A stretch of 33,622 nucleotides of DNA from contig JADHXQ010000054.1 of NCBI GenBank assembly GCA_016782885.1, forward strand, positions 1-33,622, read 5' to 3'. Below are positions 6,843-13,808 of the stretch, piece by piece (positions within the stretch are counted from its first letter, which is position 1; each line of letters opens with the position of its first letter). This DNA comes from Phycisphaerae bacterium (GTDB taxonomy: Bacteria > Planctomycetota > Phycisphaerae > SM23-33). Both the position numbers and the translations under genes were made by a program. The notes under the pieces were generated by a model. The model had not been told where the DNA came from, searched no databases, and was given only the letters and a program-made list of their open reading frames with translations.

Positions 6843-7691
6843 ATGGCGTATGACCATCACGACAAGGCCGGAAACCAGGGCGACGTTGTGAAGCACGTTG
6901 CCCTGATTGCCGCCCTTGATACTATCGTCGCCGCGCAGCCAGGTAGAAAGTTCTCATATGCGGATGTCTTCGCCGGCCATCCCTGGCACCACCTGCTGAC
7001 GGGAAACGAATGGAAATCAGGTATTGGGAAACTGCATCGCAACTCTGGGCTTAATGGGAATCCACACATAGGCCTGTGGTCGAAGTGGTATCTGGATGGC
7101 CGCCCTGACCTCCTGTATGGAATGTATCCGGGCTCGTCCGTAATTGCGTGGGATGTCTGTCGATATAGGAACATCCCGGTCCGTCTTTCGCTATGGGATA
7201 TCTCCCCCGATGTGATTCGCGACCTTATGGTCGTCTTTGGCGATGGGAAACACAGCATACATGGCCGCCCCGCTGTCGCCGATGAGCAGGATCTGAGTGA
7301 GGCTGATTTCATCCTGATCGATCCGCCAGGACTTCAATCTCGCAACCAACCGGCCTATCCCGCCTGGGATGACCTTGTTAGGTTGGCTGATTCAGTCTCT
7401 GACCAGGCAGGCTTCCTCATTTGGCTTCCCGTCAATGCAAACACCAGCGGTGGAAAAGGCAACGTGCGGGAGTGCCAACATGCATCGGACTGCCGCGAGA
7501 ATTCCGTGGGCCGAAACTGGCATGTCACTAAGGTGAGGTGGTCAATCGGCGGCAGGACCATCGGGTGCCAACTGGTTTACCGCCTCCCAGCGGATGCAGT
7601 TTCTGCTCTGCGGATAGCCGTTGACCATGTTACACACTGCGTAGGTTGGTGTGTCTCGCACTTCCCGGACAGCAACGGGCTCAGGCTTTAG
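6843..7691 (+). CDS. RlmJ-like adenine-N6 methyltransferase homologue
   Basis: RlmJ methylates A2030 of 23S rRNA using SAM. The N-terminus YDHHDKAGNQGDVVKHVALI matches the family's H.AGN.aDVLKH signature. A SAM-site-like FSYADVFAGHPWHH follows, and the catalytic motif appears as LIDPPG (family DPP-aromatic). The length, 282 residues, is normal for RlmJ, but identity outside these motifs looks low, so the substrate may differ. ATG 6843 is one base after the previous stop and has GGGAG upstream. The last residues (CVSHFPDSNGLRL) are encoded by the right 22-base inner repeat and adjoining repeat DNA. The native C-terminus may therefore have been replaced when the segment was inserted. It is the last gene of the plus-strand operon. 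Confidence 0.75.
   Translation: MAYDHHDKAGNQGDVVKHVALIAALDTIVAAQPGRKFSYADVFAGHPWHHLLTGNEWKSGIGKLHRNSGLNGNPHIGLWSKWYLDGRPDLLYGMYPGSSVIAWDVCRYRNIPVRLSLWDISPDVIRDLMVVFGDGKHSIHGRPAVADEQDLSEADFILIDPPGLQSRNQPAYPAWDDLVRLADSVSDQAGFLIWLPVNANTSGGKGNVRECQHASDCRENSVGRNWHVTKVRWSIGGRTIGCQLVYRLPADAVSALRIAVDHVTHCVGWCVSHFPDSNGLRL
7667..7688. repeat. Inner direct repeat, right copy (22 bases)
   Basis: Matches 2382-2403 at 21 of 22 positions. It overlaps the last codons of the RlmJ-like gene and marks the right end of the coding part of the inserted segment. It is separated from outer copy B by about 195 non-coding bases. Confidence 0.85.
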
Positions 7692-7752
7692 GTATTAAGT
7701 TTACACTTTTGAGTTGACTGGTATCTGGAATTCGTGAAGCGTCTTCACCTGT

Positions 7753-7852
7753 CGGTTTTGTCGTCTCAAACAGGCAAAACCGTCGCGCACCAACTTCGCC
7801 CAAAAGGCCCACGGAACGAAGGAGACCGCGCAAGGCAAAGTTGGTGTGCGAC
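7753..7852. repeat. Pair of inverted repeats in non-coding DNA
   Basis: CGGTTTTG (7753-7760) pairs perfectly with CAAAACCG (7775-7782). Immediately beyond, 7782-7800 (GTCGCGCACCAACTTCGCC) pairs with 7834-7852 at 17 of 19 positions. The stretch 7692-7883 has no gene I can support. It looks like a palindromic repeat element rather than a terminator, since no T-run follows. Confidence 0.75.
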
Positions 7853-7883
7853 AAGTGAAAGCGGTGATCCACCGGCGGGACCG

Positions 7884-8005
7884 CAGCGTAAATTACGTCC
7901 AGAAGTATACCCATGCCCTCAAGTATGCGTAGGCGGAGGCAAGGTGTCAATGCGCGGGCGTGATTACTTGGATAGAGGCGAACACTCAACACGGCGGCAG
8001 ATCAA
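7884..8005. repeat. Outer direct repeat, copy B (orphan waaA 5' fragment)
   Basis: Near-identical to 2251-2372. It carries the waaA ribosome site, ATG (at 7914 on the minus strand) and about 11 codons, then diverges into unrelated sequence, so it is not a functional gene. Its left part adjoins palindromic DNA; its right end runs into the hairpin element that starts at 8000. The intact waaA is attached to copy A, so copy B marks the right boundary of the insertion. Confidence 0.93.
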
Positions 8006-8216
8006 CAGCCAACAGCCAACAAGAAACGCCCAACAACCAAGTGAACGACTACGGCAACGGCGACGACAAACGACCGTCGCTCCGCGACGTGTCAAAGCGG
8101 CGCCAGGTCGCCGCACTCCAAATTACGACAACGGCTTTGAAGGTTGTGCCGTTATGTCATTGCCGTGGTCGTTACTTGAAAATTGGGCGTTTCTTGTTGG
8201 CTGTTGGCTGTTGATC
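8000..8216. repeat. 217-base hairpin / MITE-like element
   Basis: The terminal 34 bases (8000-8033, beginning GATCAACAGCCAACAGCCAA) are the exact reverse complement of 8183-8216. Weaker pairing continues inward for about 20 more bases on each arm. The 145-base centre encodes nothing recognisable. The outer direct repeat ends exactly where this element begins, at GATCAA. Arms of this length with no gene are typical of non-autonomous mobile or palindromic elements. No target-site duplication is evident. Confidence 0.85.
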
Positions 8217-8224
8217 CGTCCCAC

Positions 8225-8530
8225 CTACTTTGTTCCTTCGACCCCTTTTACGGTGTATTTCTCGATCGCGGCGGTCAGGTCGACGCCGTTTATGTTCGCC
8301 AGCGTGTTGAGCCATGCCAGGACGTCGGCGAATTCTTCTTCCTTGTTGGCCTGGTCGTCTCCGGAAAGAGCGGTCGCCAGTTCGCCGATCTCCTCGATGA
8401 ACCACATGAAGGTCCCGGGCGTTCCTCGCTGGGTGTCGCGCTGCCCGTACTGATCGAGGATGAAGTTCTGAAACTCTCTGATGGTCACGTCGCGCGCGGC
8501 GGCGGGCTGGTCCTGGTGTAAATCTGTCAT
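8225..8530 (-). CDS. MazG-like nucleotide pyrophosphohydrolase-fold protein
   Basis: The 101-residue product has the all-alpha NTP pyrophosphohydrolase pattern. FMWFIEEIGELATALSG gives the EExxE metal site, and NKEEEFADVLAWLNTLANIN gives the second E..D site. MazG-type enzymes hydrolyse (d)NTPs to monophosphates for house-cleaning; the specific substrate cannot be read here. I prefer ATG 8530, ten bases after AGGAAG. A TTG at 8536 overlaps the upstream stop but is too close to that site. It follows the TPR-peptidase gene with almost no gap and is surely cotranscribed with it. Its 3' end lies against the hairpin element. Before the insertion it may have been followed by waaA. Confidence 0.85.
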   Translation of the reverse strand: MTDLHQDQPAAARDVTIREFQNFILDQYGQRDTQRGTPGTFMWFIEEIGELATALSGDDQANKEEEFADVLAWLNTLANINGVDLTAAIEKYTVKGVEGTK

Positions 8531-8532
8531 GT

Positions 8533-11511
8533 TCAACTGTCTTCCTTAATGCTCGTCATTGCCGCTTCGATCATCAGTTTGACCCTTCTCGCCTGACTGC
8601 TTGAGTCGATTGACAAGGCCTTGTCCGCCGCCTTCCCGGCCCGCTGGAGCTCTTCGATGCTGCGGTTGGCGCGCCCGGCAAGATATCGCATCATGGCCAT
8701 TTTCGTCCAGGCGTCGGCTGACTCTTTATCCAACAGGCAGACGGAGTTGATGGCGGCGATGGCCTTGTCGTAGCGCCTGGCCGAACGGTGTATCGACGCG
8801 ATTGCCTCGTAGGCGCTGGCCTCGTAAGGGTTGATCCGAACGATCTGTTTGAAGTACTGCAGCGCCTGGTCGCCATCTTCAGCCGCAAGGCAGATATCGG
8901 CGATCTGTCGCGCGTACTTGGGGTCTTTCATCGTGCGGCGGTGCAGTTCTATGAGGTTTGGCAGCGCTTTTTTGGGTTGGCCCATCTGGACGTACTTGTC
9001 CGCCAACTGCTCGTAGGGCCAGGGGTCCAGGGGCATGCGCTGCTTTAGCAGTTCCAGGGCGGCGATTGCCTTTGGCCAGTTGCGTTTGGCCAGGTGGCAT
9101 TCGGCCAGCACGCGTGGCGAGGTTCGTGATTTGTGGTTGAGGCTCTCGAGCTTGTCGGCGGTCTTGATGGCCTCGTCGTGCTTCTTCTGACTGAGTTGGC
9201 AGTGAGCGAGGACCGCCAGTGCCTTGATCTGCCTGGGATCGAGTTTTAAGGCGGCCTGTGCGGCGGCTTGGGCTTTGGAGTTCTTTACGTTTCCGGGCAT
9301 GGGGCTGTAGTACCATGCGACGGCCAGGTCAGCCTGTGCGGCGGCCTGGGCTTTTTTGTCTCCGGACTTCTTGGCTTTTGCTGCGGCGGCCTGGGCGGCC
9401 TGGAGATTCGGTAGTGGATCGCTGGGGTAGCCCCACTGGTCGATCTGCTTTTTCGCCCAGGCGGCGAAGTCCTTGTCGAACTGCTTTTCGGTGGTCTTGA
9501 GTATTTTGGAGAAGACCTCTTTCTGCGTCCACCCGTCGCGGAAGCCCTTGAGCATCGCCAGGATGGCGGAGTATTTCCTGGTCTCGATTACGTACTCCAT
9601 GATCCACTCGGCCTGCGCGTAAGCCAGCGACCTGTCGGTTCGGCGTTTGGGTCTGATGAAGCCCCAGTCGAGTTCCTTTACGGGAAACAGCTTGCCCATC
9701 CGCGTGGCGCCCACGAGCAGCCTGACGGCGGTATAGTTGCGCCGGTCGGGCTGTTCCCAGACCGCGCAGGACTCGGTGAACCAGTGGGGGATGCGATTGT
9801 TCGTGCCCGAAAGGGTGACGGTGTGCGTGTATTCGTGCCTCAGCACCGTCGCCCAGTTAAACGTACCGAACCGGGGGGAGCGTTTCCTGCTGGGCGCGAC
9901 CATCACGATGACAGTTCCCGTCGATGCGCCTATAGTGCCCACCCATCCCTTGCCCGCGAGGCGAACGGAGAAATCTTCGTGAACGGGGAAAAACTCGACT
10001 ATAGTCTTTTTCGTTGGGCGGTGATCGAAATCGTCGCATATTTCCTCGTGGATCTCTTCCATGTACTCGGCGACGAGGTCCAGGAGCACGGCGTCGTGTT
10101 TTCCGTCGACCTTGATGATGAAGTGATCGGTTTCCTTGACGAGGAAACTCTCGAGTTTGTCGAGGATTTTGAGGTAGTTGACGACGTCGGCGCGAAAGTC
10201 GTCGAGTTCGTGGGCTTTCCGGAGCGTTTTTTGGGCCTTGTCTTCCTCGCCGGTCTGCATGTAGAGCAGTCCGAGGTTGGTCACCGGTTCGGCCAGTTCT
10301 GGCGCCAATTCGATCGCCTTGAGGTATTGCGTTTCGGCCTGTTTGAACTGCCTTCCGGCCGCCAGCCACTCCCCGATGGTGTTGGGCATGCCCGCATATC
10401 GGTCGTTGATCTTCGCCGCGGCGGCGATGTACGGTTTGGCGAGGTCTTCCTTCCACCTGCGAATCTGCACCGCCGCCCCCAGCGACAACGCTTCGAGATG
10501 GTTGGGATTGGTCTCGAGGACCTTCTTGATGAACGGTTCGACCAGGTCGAACTTGCGCCACTGCATCATGCAGACAGCCTTGAGCAGCAGCGCATCGGCA
10601 TGGTTGGGATTGATCTTGAGGGCCAGGTCGGCCTGCTTGATGCACGTCTCGAACCGCCAACCGGCCAGGGCGCTCGCCCCCAGGCCGACCATCGCGTCGG
10701 CGCAGCGTGGATTGTGCTTCAGCGCCAGCTTGAATTCCGTGACCGCGGTCTTTGCACGGTGCTTTGACAGGGCGAACATACCGGCCGCTACGTGCGCGGG
10801 CCAGTATCCGGCGTCCACTTCTTCGTACGCGCGCCGGATATAGTTGTTGAAGATATTGTCGGCCTGCCCGGAGGCCTTCTGACCGGTCAGGATCACGTAC
10901 CTGTCGAGGATCAGCCCGATGGCCACAAGCTGCTCGGCGCTGCGGCGATAGGCATTGTCGGCGACCACCACTGACATCGAATCGTATACTGTTTTGGCCT
11001 GGGCCTTCCGCCCCAGCGTTTCCAGCAGGCGACCGCGAATGAGTATCGCCGGCGCCCAGTTCCCGCGGAGATTGTGCGCCTTGGCTGCATGAACCAACGC
11101 CTCGGAGTACTCTCCGAGCTGCGCGAGGGTCTCGGCCAGGGCTGTCCGCCACTTGGGATCGGTGCCGGCAAGGTCGGATATGGCGGTGAGTGCTTCTTTG
11201 GCTTTCGAGTACTTTCCCTGCGAGCGCAGCGCCTTGGCCCGACCGATGGCTGCAGCAATGCGGGAATCCTTGGCGACTGCCGCCTTGGCGTAAAGGCGTT
11301 CAGCGCCGGCGTAATCTCCCTTCAGGAACAGCTTACCGGCCGCAACGAGCGGATCTTCCGACTTTTTGCCCGGTTTGGTCGTAGGCTGTGTCGCCGGGGC
11401 GGTGGTCGCCCGATCGGCAGGGCGGGCGTGCAGCCCTTGTGGCGCCGACACGATAAGCATCACCGCCAGAAGAACTTCCGATGCAATTGAGATGGTTCGA
11501 CTCTTGCGCAT
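8533..11511 (-). CDS. Secreted TPR protein with a central gluzincin (peptidase MA-like) domain
   Basis: The 992-residue product starts with a signal peptide (MRKSRTISIASEVLLAVMLI, cleavage near residue 29). TPR repeats span about 35-440, for example NPNHADALLLKAVCMMQWRK and LAEPVTNLGLLYMQTGEEDK. A metallopeptidase domain follows, with RHEYTH near residue 558 (HExxH) and PHWFTESCAVWEQ about 15 residues on, supplying the third zinc-ligand Glu. This arrangement is that of the peptidase MA / DUF1570 group, common in planctomycetes. A second TPR array fills about 700-985. It probably acts in the periplasm or at the cell surface. GAGGA precedes the ATG. The distal mazG-like gene overlaps or abuts the stop. 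Confidence 0.88.
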   Translation of the reverse strand: MRKSRTISIASEVLLAVMLIVSAPQGLHARPADRATTAPATQPTTKPGKKSEDPLVAAGKLFLKGDYAGAERLYAKAAVAKDSRIAAAIGRAKALRSQGKYSKAKEALTAISDLAGTDPKWRTALAETLAQLGEYSEALVHAAKAHNLRGNWAPAILIRGRLLETLGRKAQAKTVYDSMSVVVADNAYRRSAEQLVAIGLILDRYVILTGQKASGQADNIFNNYIRRAYEEVDAGYWPAHVAAGMFALSKHRAKTAVTEFKLALKHNPRCADAMVGLGASALAGWRFETCIKQADLALKINPNHADALLLKAVCMMQWRKFDLVEPFIKKVLETNPNHLEALSLGAAVQIRRWKEDLAKPYIAAAAKINDRYAGMPNTIGEWLAAGRQFKQAETQYLKAIELAPELAEPVTNLGLLYMQTGEEDKAQKTLRKAHELDDFRADVVNYLKILDKLESFLVKETDHFIIKVDGKHDAVLLDLVAEYMEEIHEEICDDFDHRPTKKTIVEFFPVHEDFSVRLAGKGWVGTIGASTGTVIVMVAPSRKRSPRFGTFNWATVLRHEYTHTVTLSGTNNRIPHWFTESCAVWEQPDRRNYTAVRLLVGATRMGKLFPVKELDWGFIRPKRRTDRSLAYAQAEWIMEYVIETRKYSAILAMLKGFRDGWTQKEVFSKILKTTEKQFDKDFAAWAKKQIDQWGYPSDPLPNLQAAQAAAAKAKKSGDKKAQAAAQADLAVAWYYSPMPGNVKNSKAQAAAQAALKLDPRQIKALAVLAHCQLSQKKHDEAIKTADKLESLNHKSRTSPRVLAECHLAKRNWPKAIAALELLKQRMPLDPWPYEQLADKYVQMGQPKKALPNLIELHRRTMKDPKYARQIADICLAAEDGDQALQYFKQIVRINPYEASAYEAIASIHRSARRYDKAIAAINSVCLLDKESADAWTKMAMMRYLAGRANRSIEELQRAGKAADKALSIDSSSQARRVKLMIEAAMTSIKEDS

Positions 11512-11754
11512 CTGGTCCTCGTATTCGCTTTTGGATGCCCGTCTTCGCCTTGCGGCTTCGTCGCGGCAACTGATTACTAATTACTGGTTTTATCCGTGGT
11601 ACGTAGTGACTTAGACGCAGGAAACCACTTAATGTTCCAGGCAACAACCGCCTGGTCGGGCCGCACCGACCCTTGGTCCACCAGACCATTATACATTCGG
11701 AGGCTATCTGGAGTAACGAGCAAATTATCCCTACGATTGCACAAAGCGCACAAA

Positions 11755-11787
11755 GCGGGCCGCCAGGTGAAGCTCCGGGCGGCCCGC
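11755..11787 (-). terminator. Hairpin terminator of the ferredoxin gene
   Basis: GCGGGCCGCC (11755-11764) pairs perfectly with GGCGGCCCGC (11778-11787) around a 13-base loop. On the minus strand it lies about 20 bases after the ferredoxin stop and is followed by TTTGTGCGCTTTG, only moderately T-rich. The rest of 11512-11754 holds no gene. Confidence 0.7.
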
Positions 11788-11806
11788 GATGGTTCGGTGA
11801 TCGGTA

Positions 11807-11977
11807 TTACGCTTCGCTGATCGCCTCAACGGGGCACTCGTCAACGCAGCTTGCGCAGTCGATGCACAGGTCAGGATCTATCGTGTACTTGGGGTCCCCT
11901 TCCTTGATCGCTTCGGCGGGGCAGGAATCCACACACGAACCACATGCCGTACAGGCATCAGAAATCACGTAAGCCAT
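11807..11977 (-). CDS. 2[4Fe-4S] ferredoxin, clostridial type
   Basis: The 56-residue product is an electron carrier with two complete cluster motifs, CTACGSCVDSCP and CIDCASCVDECP, in the symmetrical bacterial-ferredoxin arrangement. It has no extra domain or signal peptide, so it is cytoplasmic. The length is normal for the family. AAAGAGGAG lies about six bases before the ATG at 11977, a strong ribosome site. It is transcribed alone, with its own promoter and terminator candidates, divergently from the HAD gene. It suggests low-potential electron transfer and fits an anaerobic or facultative lifestyle. Its redox partner is not in the window. Confidence 0.95.
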   Translation of the reverse strand: MAYVISDACTACGSCVDSCPAEAIKEGDPKYTIDPDLCIDCASCVDECPVEAISEA

Positions 11978-12048
11978 ACTTTACTCCTCTTTGTGCGTTT
12001 GTTTGCTTTTCCCCCGCCGGGCGGCGGGGATCTTCAGTGTCACACGCC

Positions 12049-12078
12049 ATAGTATCGCCCAAGTGGGGGGAAATTCAA
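12049..12078 (-). promoter_or_regulatory. Ferredoxin promoter with leader hairpin
   Basis: On the minus strand TTGAAT (12078-12073) is followed after 18 bases by TACTAT (12054-12049). The roughly 65-base leader contains a GC-only hairpin at 12012-12029 (CCCCGCCG pairs with CGGCGGGG), ahead of the ribosome site. The hairpin could protect the message or slow translation; no known riboswitch fits. Confidence 0.45.
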
Positions 12079-12130
12079 GATGCTTTTAGCAATTATCGCC
12101 GATAGGCTCGACAGGGTCCCGGCTCACTGT

Positions 12131-12160
12131 CAAAACTCGCGGGGAATGATTCGAGTTTTG
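12131..12160. promoter_or_regulatory. Perfect 9-base inverted repeat upstream of the HAD gene
   Basis: CAAAACTCG (12131-12139) and CGAGTTTTG (12152-12160) are exact reverse complements separated by 12 bases. A -10-like TATACG lies at 12174-12179, which would place the -35 region inside the right arm. Operator-like position; the binding protein is unknown. A hairpin in RNA read from the far side is an alternative. Confidence 0.5.
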
Positions 12161-12194
12161 CACCAAGCCGCACTATACGTTAGCATGGCTGCGC

Positions 12195-12947
12195 ATGGCA
12201 CGTAGAATCAAAGGCATCCTGTTCGATCTCGGTGACACGCTTATCGATTTCGCGCACGTCAGCATGACTGCGATGTTTCGCCAGGGCGCACGCCTCGGAC
12301 ATGCGTATCTCCAGGAACTCGGTAAGAGCGTTCCCGGATTTCGCAAGTTCCACTTTCGCCAATTGTGGGCGATTCGTTGGAATTGCATAAAAGCCCGCGT
12401 TACCGGAAGGGAGTTCAACTCGCTGGATGTGATGAGGCACTTTGCACGGAAATGGGGATACGAACTCAGCGAGGCTGAAAGTCTTGAACTCGCCTGGCGA
12501 TTCTACAAACCACTGTGCCAGGCCGCCACCATCGTCCCCGGAGCAGCCGAGACTCTGGCGGTACTGGCGGCCAAGGGCTTGAAACTCGCTGTCGTAAGTA
12601 ACACGTTTCTGCCCGGCAGCATTCTGGACCGCCATATCGAGATCGTCTCTCTGGGCGATCTGATCGGCACCCGCATCTATTCCAGCGAAGTGGGATACCG
12701 TAAACCAAAGGCGAAGATATTCCAACTCGCCCTGGAACAATCCGGATTGCAGGCCTGTGATGCTCTATTCGTCGGGGATTCACCCAGGGCGGATATATTC
12801 GGCGCACACCGTGCAGGAATGCTCACAGTGCTTAGAAATCTTCCCCGGCGCCGCAGGAAAACACATGTCGCGCCCGACCATCACATCGAGGACATGACAG
12901 AATTACTGCAGATAGTCGCTCAGTACGAAGGACCTCAAGGGGACTAA
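12195..12947 (+). CDS. HAD-superfamily hydrolase
   Basis: The 250-residue product has all four HAD motifs. Motif I is ILFDLGDTL, with the nucleophile Asp and a Gly at the usual second Asp position, as in the DLGDT/DLGNT subgroup. Motif II is VVSNT, motif III the Lys in GYRKPKAK, and motif IV is FVGDSPRADIFGA. A helical cap of about 25-110 places it among type I-cap phosphatases (phosphoglycolate phosphatase/YjjG-like). The substrate cannot be read from sequence. The start is 16 bases after a -10-like box, so the message may be nearly leaderless; no good ribosome site is seen. It stands alone, divergent from the ferredoxin gene. Confidence 0.88.
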   Translation: MARRIKGILFDLGDTLIDFAHVSMTAMFRQGARLGHAYLQELGKSVPGFRKFHFRQLWAIRWNCIKARVTGREFNSLDVMRHFARKWGYELSEAESLELAWRFYKPLCQAATIVPGAAETLAVLAAKGLKLAVVSNTFLPGSILDRHIEIVSLGDLIGTRIYSSEVGYRKPKAKIFQLALEQSGLQACDALFVGDSPRADIFGAHRAGMLTVLRNLPRRRRKTHVAPDHHIEDMTELLQIVAQYEGPQGD

Positions 12948-12956
12948 CGCTGACGG

Positions 12957-12984
12957 CTGCACCCGGGCAAAAGCCCGACCGCAG
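12957..12984. other. Symmetrical hairpin after the HAD gene
   Basis: CTGC-ACC-CGGGC-AAAA-GCCCG-ACC-GCAG forms two stems (4 and 5 pairs) separated by a symmetrical 3x3 internal loop and capped by an AAAA loop. It lies ten bases after the HAD stop and 12 bases beyond the stop of the converging small ORF, so it could end or protect either transcript. No T-run follows. Confidence 0.5.
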
Positions 12985-12996
12985 GGAGCTGACCCT

Positions 12997-13095
12997 CTAA
13001 AGCGCCACCCATACTACCGTGATCATCGCAACTGCAATCGCTGCAAATACCAGTGCTTCTGTGATGCCTGCCACAACTGAAAAAACTCGTTCCAT
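12997..13095 (-). CDS. Predicted 32-residue single-TM membrane peptide
   Basis: ATG 13095 opens a frame encoding MERVFSVVAGITEALVFAAI followed by AVAMITVVWVAL and a TAG. After four or five residues the entire chain is hydrophobic, enough for one or one and a half membrane passes. TTGGAAG lies about eight bases before the ATG. The combination of ribosome site, charged start (Glu, Arg) and uninterrupted hydrophobic run argues for a real small membrane protein. The length is so short that chance cannot be excluded. No family is recognised. It converges on the HAD gene. Confidence 0.45.
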   Translation of the reverse strand: MERVFSVVAGITEALVFAAIAVAMITVVWVAL

Positions 13096-13808
13096 GTCAG
13101 TACTTCCAATACCCAGCCGGATTCCTTTCCGAGTATTATTCATCGGAAACACTCACCGAAATTCTTGAGACAATCACTCCGCCACGCTCAAAATGTCACA
13201 AATGGTTCACACCTTCCGCCCGCGTTCACTAACTGCGAACAGGCCATTCTCGCCGCACAACACGCCCGCATGATTAGCCTATCCGACAGCCGCATAAGCA
13301 TTTACGATACACAATCCACCGCCGGTCCAACATGACCCAAAGCAGTCCCGCTCGGCCGCTGCGCCAAGCATGAGAACCTGCCGCCCAAAACGAGAATCGT
13401 AAATATCTTCTCTGTGTTTTACTATAACCACTTTTATAAAAGACGTTTACAGCAGCCCGGTCCGCCTCGGAGTTTTCTCAAATATTCATTTGACGCCATC
13501 TGATATGTCACAGGGCCTTAACGGCTTTCCCAGCAGGTGTTTGCCTCTGGGCACACGGTGCCAAATGCTTCGCTCCGCTTTGCTTCGTTTCGCATTGGGG
13601 TCATATCCCCGCGTTTCGGTTGAGCCTGGTCCCGATGCCTCTGGTTGAATCTCGTTCTTGACCGAGGTCCGATCGGGTGTCATATTGTCTCTGATCGGTC
13701 CAGGGATGGTCTCTGGGCCTCAACGAACGGGCGAAACGGGTCGAACGGATACGCCGGGAGATAAACATGGCTGGCGCATTTGATCGCTGACCCAGAGAGG
13801 ATTTCACA
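13096..13808. other. Gene-poor stretch with one doubtful ORF
   Basis: I see no supported gene here. A 65-codon minus-strand frame (13486-13683) encodes a basic peptide with NAKRSKAERSIWHRVPRGKH. It has no ribosome site and an internally repetitive DNA base (AAGCAAAGCGGAGCGAAGC). It reads more like repeat-derived sequence than a protein gene. The stretch 13390-13490 is AT-richer than its surroundings and may hold the promoter for the gene at 13809, but no clear boxes were found. Confidence 0.4.

Noticed and set aside
7681..7992. 103-codon minus-strand frame resembling the waaA N-terminus
   Set aside because: The similarity is only the duplicated 11 codons and leader; the rest translates palindromic repeat DNA, so it is a repeat fragment and not a gene.
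9784..10767. 327-codon plus-strand frame
   Set aside because: Antisense to the TPR-peptidase gene, which has signal peptide, TPR and HExxH motifs.
11567..11590. ATTACTAATTACTGG-like string, similar to one near 19600
   Set aside because: Short and low-complexity; the match is too weak to call a repeat family or site.
13486..13683. 65-codon basic minus-strand ORF
   Set aside because: No ribosome site and repetitive DNA base; kept only as a note within the gene-poor stretch.
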